This document shows, one piece after another, positions 62,401 through 64,000 of a stretch of 64,000 nt of DNA. Made by a program: the position numbers and the translations under genes. The DNA is from Phoebastria nigripes. Taxonomy: Eukaryota > Chordata > Aves > Procellariiformes > Diomedeidae. The stretch spans positions 785,542 to 849,541 of the forward strand of contig JAYKAV010001278.1 of the NCBI GenBank assembly GCA_035582835.1, written 5' to 3'. The notes under the pieces were generated by a model. That model worked only from the letters and a program-made list of their open reading frames with translations, was not told the origin of the DNA and did no database searches. Numbering within the stretch: the stretch's first letter is position 1; the number at the start of each line of letters is the position of its first letter.

Positions 62401-64000
62401 TTGCAACATTTAGACCCTTAAAAAATGGACAAAACGTACTGGGCAAAACTCACTTCGACAGTTATTTTATATGCATGTAAGAAGATGGAGCGATCCTACT
62501 TCTTTTGATGGTGCCTTGGAAAGTGACCCTGGGATGTCGTATTTTAACCTCAGCTATCTATAGCTCTTGTTTCATGCAAAAAGCTGCTCTTAGACTCCCA
62601 ACCCTTGCTCCTTCCTGTGACACCTGTTCAATTACATACTCGATTTTTAAAAAGCACGGAGAGATGCAGACCAAAATAAAATGTTTTCTTCCATACTGGT
62701 TTCACTGTGAGCTCTTTTATTTTGTTGTTAAGCAAAGACACTGTGGATTAAGTAATTCCCATGGCTTTTTCTGCAATTTGTTGAAGACATTCTTGTCATA
62801 CTGATGTAGATGGCATTAAATGGCTCTACTACAGTGAGAATACTTCTATAAAGTATAAATAAAGATGCAGACCTTAGGCTACAACCTGCATGGTCCCACC
62901 TCTGCCAGGGCCCATCAGGTATGAGCCAAGCACGGCCATGCTATGAGTAATAACTAGACAGATGCTATTTGTGGAGAGCTTTCAGGGTGGCAATAAATGT
63001 TTTGGCCACCTGAGCAGGGAACAGCTGTGTGCTATTGATGGCAGAGTTTTGCCCATATTGGCAGTGCTGCAAAGACTACAATCCCCTGTTCTCCAAGTGT
63101 TTTAACAGATCATAGCAGATGTTAGTCCTTTACAAAGAAATGCAGTGTTTTGCTACCCATAATAATTATAGAACATACAATAAGGCATATATGCACACTG
63201 ACAGTTTAGCTATATACCAGTACTATAAATCTGATTAAAACAATGTAATCTTGGGAGTGTCTGAAGACACAAGTTGGGACCAAGTCCATTTTCTGGTTCT
63301 GCTGTAGATTCCTTTGTGAGCTGTGTGTTAGCTCCCTTGTCTCTGGTTTGATATTCATGTGGCTACATTGGCATTGACTCTTATTTTTCTGAAGCGTTCT
63401 TGGAGAAGTGGAGGATGGAATATATATTTTTCCATTTCTTAATTCAAGTTTCATCTCCATCCGTGTCCTAATGAACACTTTTGTTTCAGTACTTAAAACT
63501 GGAAATGGGCAACTAATTGGCAAGGCTGTACTATGCCTTACTATTTCATTGTGTAGAACTCTTTATGATGCTGAATATGGGGCTTAAATTACTTGTGCTA
63601 AGTCCGCTGCTTTTTTTGTTCAAAAGCCTTTCTATTCGCAAGTCAGAAGGGGAAATTCTGGCTGTAGAATTGCTGTACACTTTTCAGGAAATAGGCTATT
63701 TACTGGGGATTTCCTTGGTGAAGCAGATTGCTTGGCATGGGCTCAACGTTTGCAAGTTTTGAGCCAAATTTTCAGTGGCCTATCTCCATTCCTGGACCCT
63801 ATCTCCATTTTTTATTATCTTTCTTAGCACAAATATTTATACTCAGATCACACTGGAACATTGATTTCCTCTAAAAACAAGTGTCATCACTGGTGAATGG
63901 CTTTATATTTGCGTTAATGATGAACCATCCTTTGTCTCTTACTGAACACTCTCCAGTTGAAAAATTGTGTTAAAATGTAGGGGTTTTGTTTGTTTGTTTT
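59497..64000. other. Right end of window; no gene recognised
   Basis: AT-rich with one 166-codon plus-strand open frame (59808-60308) of uneven composition and no domain I recognise, probably chance. No exon of a known neighbouring gene was identified up to the window end. Confidence 0.45.

Noticed and set aside
1..64000. CRISPR arrays, bacterial operons or mobile phage-like systems
   Set aside because: The sequence is vertebrate nuclear DNA with spliced genes. No spaced direct-repeat array or prokaryotic gene organisation is present.

Overview
The window looks like vertebrate nuclear DNA, most probably avian. It is AT-rich and intron-dominated with one strong CpG island. It carries a 5'-truncated CR1 LINE ending in the tandem ATTCTATG-type octamers typical of bird and reptile CR1, plus decayed MIR-like SINEs. 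About 25 isolated single N positions are scattered through it. All statements come from reading the sequence; no alignment or database search was run.

Left part (about 2.1-28.3 kb): one protein gene, RASGEF1A, on the minus strand. I could join twelve coding exons with GT-AG borders and consistent phases (coding span 25353 down to 2453) into a 475-residue protein. It has an N-terminal Ras exchanger motif (REM) region followed by a CDC25-type RasGEF catalytic region. Upstream, in a CpG island at about 27.4-28.9 kb, are a likely 5' exon (donor at 28115), a second potential first-exon donor (28620) and a perfect palindromic CRE. The largest introns (6.6, 5.3 and 3.5 kb) hold non-coding sequence. 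This includes an exact 3 x 26-bp tandem repeat with an ARE-like core in each unit, and a cluster of octamer, GATA-like and homeodomain-like sites.

Right part (about 29-64 kb): upstream of RASGEF1A I see no recognisable protein gene. It holds the CR1 copy (35.5-36.3 kb), two MIR-like relics (31.4 and 46.8 kb), simple repeats, and one short open frame at 59.35-59.50 kb with a good splice-acceptor context that may be an unrecognised exon.

How it works together: this is essentially one regulated transcription unit with its promoter island and a long upstream flank. The protein is expected to be a cytosolic or membrane-recruited nucleotide exchange factor for Ras-family GTPases (Rap2 is the reported preference of RASGEF1A/B). 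No new multi-gene system is visible. The best leads are the possible N-terminal extension and alternative promoters, the tandem ARE-like repeat, and the orphan exon-like frame at 59.35 kb.
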